From Simmondsia chinensis (Eukaryota > Streptophyta > Magnoliopsida > Caryophyllales > Simmondsiaceae), in NCBI GenBank assembly GCA_018398585.1, contig JAGTTD010000011.1:9113001-9177000 (forward strand): a stretch of DNA of 64,000 bases. Reading direction: 5' to 3'. This document shows, piece by piece, positions 61,078 to 64,000 of this stretch (its first letter is position 1; every line of letters begins with the position of its first letter). Position numbers and translations under genes: made by a program. Under the pieces are notes generated by a model. The model did no database searches. It saw nothing but the letters and a program-made list of their open reading frames with translations, and was not told where the DNA came from.

Positions 61078-61985
61078 GTGGGGTACACAACCTTACCCCT
61101 GCACCCTAAAGAGAGGCCGTATCCGAGGACCCCCAACCTGAAAAGCATAAAAACGACGATACATAGAAAGCATAAAGCATAAAGCAGCGATAGCAACAAA
61201 GCAACATAGCGACAGAATAACAAGCAACCAACACACAGCAATAGCAAATATAATCAAGCAGGCATACACATAAGCCTAAGGGCGTTAGTACGAACTTAGT
61301 TGTGCTCTTCTATCCTAAACTGCTATATTGGCTACTCCAATGCTAGCCTTACACTCCGCTCCATCTAGGGCCATCTCCTCATTTAGGTTGAGGTAGGTGA
61401 GGTCATGTCGAATCGTCTCCATTCAACTCTTCTTTGGCCTACCTCTCTCTCTCCTTCTGATTGTAGTATGGAATTGTTCACATCTCCTAGTGGTTGGTCT
61501 CCTCCTAACATGCCCAACCCACCGCAAACGCTGCTCCCTCAACTTATCCTCGATTTGGGCCACGCTCAATTTGCTTCTTATAATGTCATTTCTGATCTTA
61601 TCCTTCCTAGTGTGTCCACACATCCACCGCAACATTCTCATCTCCGCCACCTTCAACTTCTGCATAGGATGCTGTTTGACTGGCCAACACTCCGCACCGT
61701 ATGACATAGAAGGTCTCACTACAGTCTTATAGTATTTTCCCTTTAACTTTAGCGGGAACTTTCTATTGCATAGTACTGCAAAGGCCAACCTCCATTTATG
61801 CTAGCCTACTTTAATCTGGTTGTTGGCATCCTTGTCAACTTCACCATCCTACTAATTAAAACAAGATTAAAATATCTTACTGATTTTAAAGATATATTCT
61901 ATCTAAACCTATCAATTAATCCATCAAAATTTAATAAATATCAAATTTTCTATGATTAGTAAATCTCTTCTTTTGTATTGCATCA
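60835..61985 (-). mobile_element. Solo LTR of the TGATGTAGCA family, interrupted by an RTE fragment
   Basis: Bounded by TGATGCAGCA and TATTGCATCA and flanked by ATGGG at 60830-60834 and 61986-61990. Without the RTE fragment and its duplication the LTR is about 285 bp. It interrupts the L1 at 58640-64000. Confidence 0.82.
60998..61845 (-). mobile_element. 5'-truncated RTE LINE with 18-bp target duplication
   Basis: 848 bp holding the RTE C-terminal coding region (RMLRWMCGHTRKDKIRNDII, 61788-61423, with KLKGKYYKTVVRPSMSYGAE) and the 3' UTR with tail module. ATCCTACTAATTAAAACA flanks it perfectly at 60980-60997 and 61846-61863. Its 3' UTR has a T run followed by a G run (61041-61079). The coding part is close to that of 7408-7947, so both belong to one family. 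It sits inside the solo LTR at 60835-61985, hence is younger. Confidence 0.93.
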
Positions 61986-61990
61986 ATGGG

Positions 61991-62977
61991 CCTTCAAGGA
62001 TTGTTCTCCATAAAAAGGGGCCAATAAAAAGAGGCAATAGAAATGCCAAAGTCAGCGACACTTCACTTTCCACAAAAAGTTTAGAAATACTATCCCCCTC
62101 TTTAACCACTGAGATTTCAACTTATGGTGATCCCCTTTCATGTGAACCTCCAAATATTCTTTTGAAGGTCATTCCTCCCCCTAGAAGATCCTCCAATAGA
62201 GGACCCCACCCTCCAACATATCCAGCAGATCGATATCTGCAAGCAACCTCTGAGCCTCTATCATGGCCCTAAACACTCAAAAATTCCCTCTTTTATTTTC
62301 TCCTTAACAGTCCTGAATTTCTCCATATACACATAACCTGCCTAACCTAGTAAGTGAGACTAATTCCACCACTCTCGCGCTCAATTAAGAAAATCAGGAT
62401 GGGGAATCTTTTGCTCACAAACTAAAAATGATGAGAAGTCGACCTGCTTAAGGTCTCTTGATTTTTTACGGAAAGTATCTTCCCATTCCATCATAAAGAT
62501 AAAACGATCACTATGGTTAGCCCCATTCTACCACTCAAAATGGATCAAGTAGATTGAGCATTATCAAGGGCGATATCTCCAAGATTGCGCTCCACAATAA
62601 AATCATCAAACCTTCTCATGTTCAAGCTGGAGTTAAAACCTTTCACGGGGAATCAGGCAACATTAAAATCCCCATCAAGGAGCCACAATGGGCCTCAAAA
62701 ACCATACAGCACGCTAAGCTCCGCTGAGAACAAGGCTTTCCCAATAGTAGAGTCAGAGCCATAGACAAAAGTGAACCAACAATGATCCCTTCTTAAATCA
62801 AGATGGACCAAAATAGAAAACTAGCCCCAAACTGCCCGAACTTTAGAGCCAATCTTGTGTTCCAAGTGATTAAAATCCCCTCAAACTTGCTCTTAGAGAG
62901 AGGAAAACAAAAATCTTTATGCCTAAACACCCAAAGCCCTCCCATAAGTAAGCCAGCAATATCTGCTAGTCTACTTT
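61991..62977 (-). pseudogene. L1 LINE endonuclease and linker, minus strand
   Basis: In element order: WLLDGDFNVA near 62680 with FNSSLNMRRFDDFIVERNLG near 62600 (endonuclease), an LLADIDLLDMLEGG segment near 62230, and MVKEGDSISKLF near 62105 (start of the polymerase region). Stops and frameshifts throughout. Confidence 0.72.
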
Positions 62978-63382
62978 TGATGCAGTACGAGAATAATGTA
63001 AAATATGAAATTTTTTAGATATTAGTTTATTCTTTTGGGATTTATTTAATTTAGATTAGATTAAGTATATTAGTAACTTTTAAATTCTTTAGATATTAGT
63101 TTTCTTTTAAATTCTTGAGATATTAGTTTACTCTTTAGGATTTATCTGGTTTAGATTAGATTAAGATTGCTCGGGATTATCTTTCATTGTAGTTAGGTCA
63201 GGATTATATTTATGGGATTTCAATTACGTTTATTTTCTAGTTAGTTTGAATTAGACTTCGTTATCTTTTCGGATTCAGAGTACCTACTCTATAAATAGGA
63301 CACATATATTTTATAAAGATATATTTGAATGAAATTGAACCAAAAAGTTAGAAATTATTAGATTTCTCTTTGTGCTACATCA
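62978..63382 (+). mobile_element. Solo LTR with ACTTT target duplication
   Basis: 405 bp, TGATGCAGTACG at the start and GTGCTACATCA at the end, flanked by ACTTT at 62973-62977 and 63383-63387. A promoter-like CTATAAATAGG lies near 63289 on the plus strand. It resembles the other TGATGTAGCA-family LTRs at its ends. It is inserted in the L1. Confidence 0.8.
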
Positions 63383-63387
63383 ACTTT

Positions 63388-64000
63388 CCTACAAGAAAAC
63401 CAAATATGGACTTACAACAAAAAAGAAAACTAAATATGGGGCTGAGTTCAGGTTCCTGAAAACGTGCCTCAGATCCCTTGACCCTAAACCATGAATGTGT
63501 TCAAACTAAGGAACTTCATCGAGGACAAGAATGAAAACATTTTCCCTTATGTCTGTCATCAACCAATGGGACAGAAGAGCAGTCTAATCTCCCTATTCCA
63601 GCTCAATTAGAACTTTGAAGTACCACTATATCGGCCAATAACTAACCTAGGAGGTCGACTCCTGTGGTCCTAGATATCAAAGCTGGAGTGGCAAGCTAGT
63701 GTAGGTCCCGATCATCCCCTCATCCTCTAATGGGTCAAAGACAACACTCTTTGAATTCCCAGGCTCCGCCTGGCAGATGAACGATAAAGAATCATAAACC
63801 CCTGTTGGAGCAGGAAGGATGCTCCATTGAGACAAACTGACAAACTCCCTCCCAGAACTTAAGGCCTTCGGAAGTTTCATTATCTGGGGAATGGATTTCC
63901 ACTAGGGCAGACCTACCATCCTCCACGATCTCCTTGGGACTCTCCAACTCAAAACAATGCCCATCGAATCTCCTCCACAAGTTAGTCTAGTTCGAAATTG
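63388..64000 (-). pseudogene. Probable upstream part of the same L1 LINE
   Basis: Minus-strand open pieces (MWRRFDGHCFELESPKEI at 63980, then EGVCQFVSMEHPSCSNRG) have no firm match. They lie where the linker between ORF1 and the endonuclease of the L1 at 61991-62977 is expected. Assignment is by position. Confidence 0.4.

Overview
The window is nuclear DNA of a flowering plant. Evidence: GT-AG introns, three plant-type housekeeping genes split into short exons, and a dense layer of plant transposable elements (RTE and L1 LINEs, Au-like SINE tails, Ty3/gypsy and Ty1/copia LTR elements, hAT-like and Harbinger-like DNA elements). Plant 5S-like and tRNA-like sequences occur only as SINE heads. 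I cannot name the species. No prokaryotic gene organisation or CRISPR array is present.

Layout. (1) 1-6724: the last six coding exons of a plastid-type long-chain acyl-CoA synthetase (LACS9/LACS8-like), + strand; its 5' exons lie upstream of the window. Introns hold an LTR fragment, two tRNA-derived SINEs and one RTE-tail element. (2) 6725-16706: the interval between two convergent genes, with a decayed RTE-clade LINE (minus), paired tail elements, and a large degenerate AT-rich element carrying an intact-edged hAT insertion. (3) 16707-28771: a complete six-exon gene, minus strand, for a 265-residue homologue of C9orf78/Tls1 (Hep_59 family). One intron is 8.6 kb and is filled with nested elements, including a 5S rRNA-headed SINE. 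A GC-rich block at 29100-29480 is probably its promoter or leader. (4) 29500-54900: an intergenic nest of retrotransposons: gypsy integrase end and 3' LTR, L1 LINE, gypsy gag-protease-RT with LTR, copia LTR, Athila/Tat-like gag broken by a second L1, and a decayed copia element. (5) 54981-64000: the last two exons of mitochondrial elongation factor G, minus strand, followed upstream by a large intron containing a third L1, several solo LTRs and a 5'-truncated RTE copy.

The most notable object is at 24923-25179: a 257-bp retroposon flanked by a perfect 18-bp target-site duplication. Its head is an almost full-length 5S rRNA copy with recognisable internal promoter boxes, and its tail is the 3' end shared with the RTE LINE and with Au-type SINEs. 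Short tail-only copies in the window begin at nearly the same point where the 5S module is joined. A 58-bp tail stump (51646-51703) and an 848-bp LINE fragment (60998-61845) also have perfect duplications of 16 and 18 bp, so the RTE machinery has been active in this lineage.

The genes are unrelated in function (fatty-acid activation, spliceosome-linked nuclear protein, organelle translation); nothing suggests joint regulation. Sequence not listed as a feature is AT-rich intron or spacer in which I recognise nothing.
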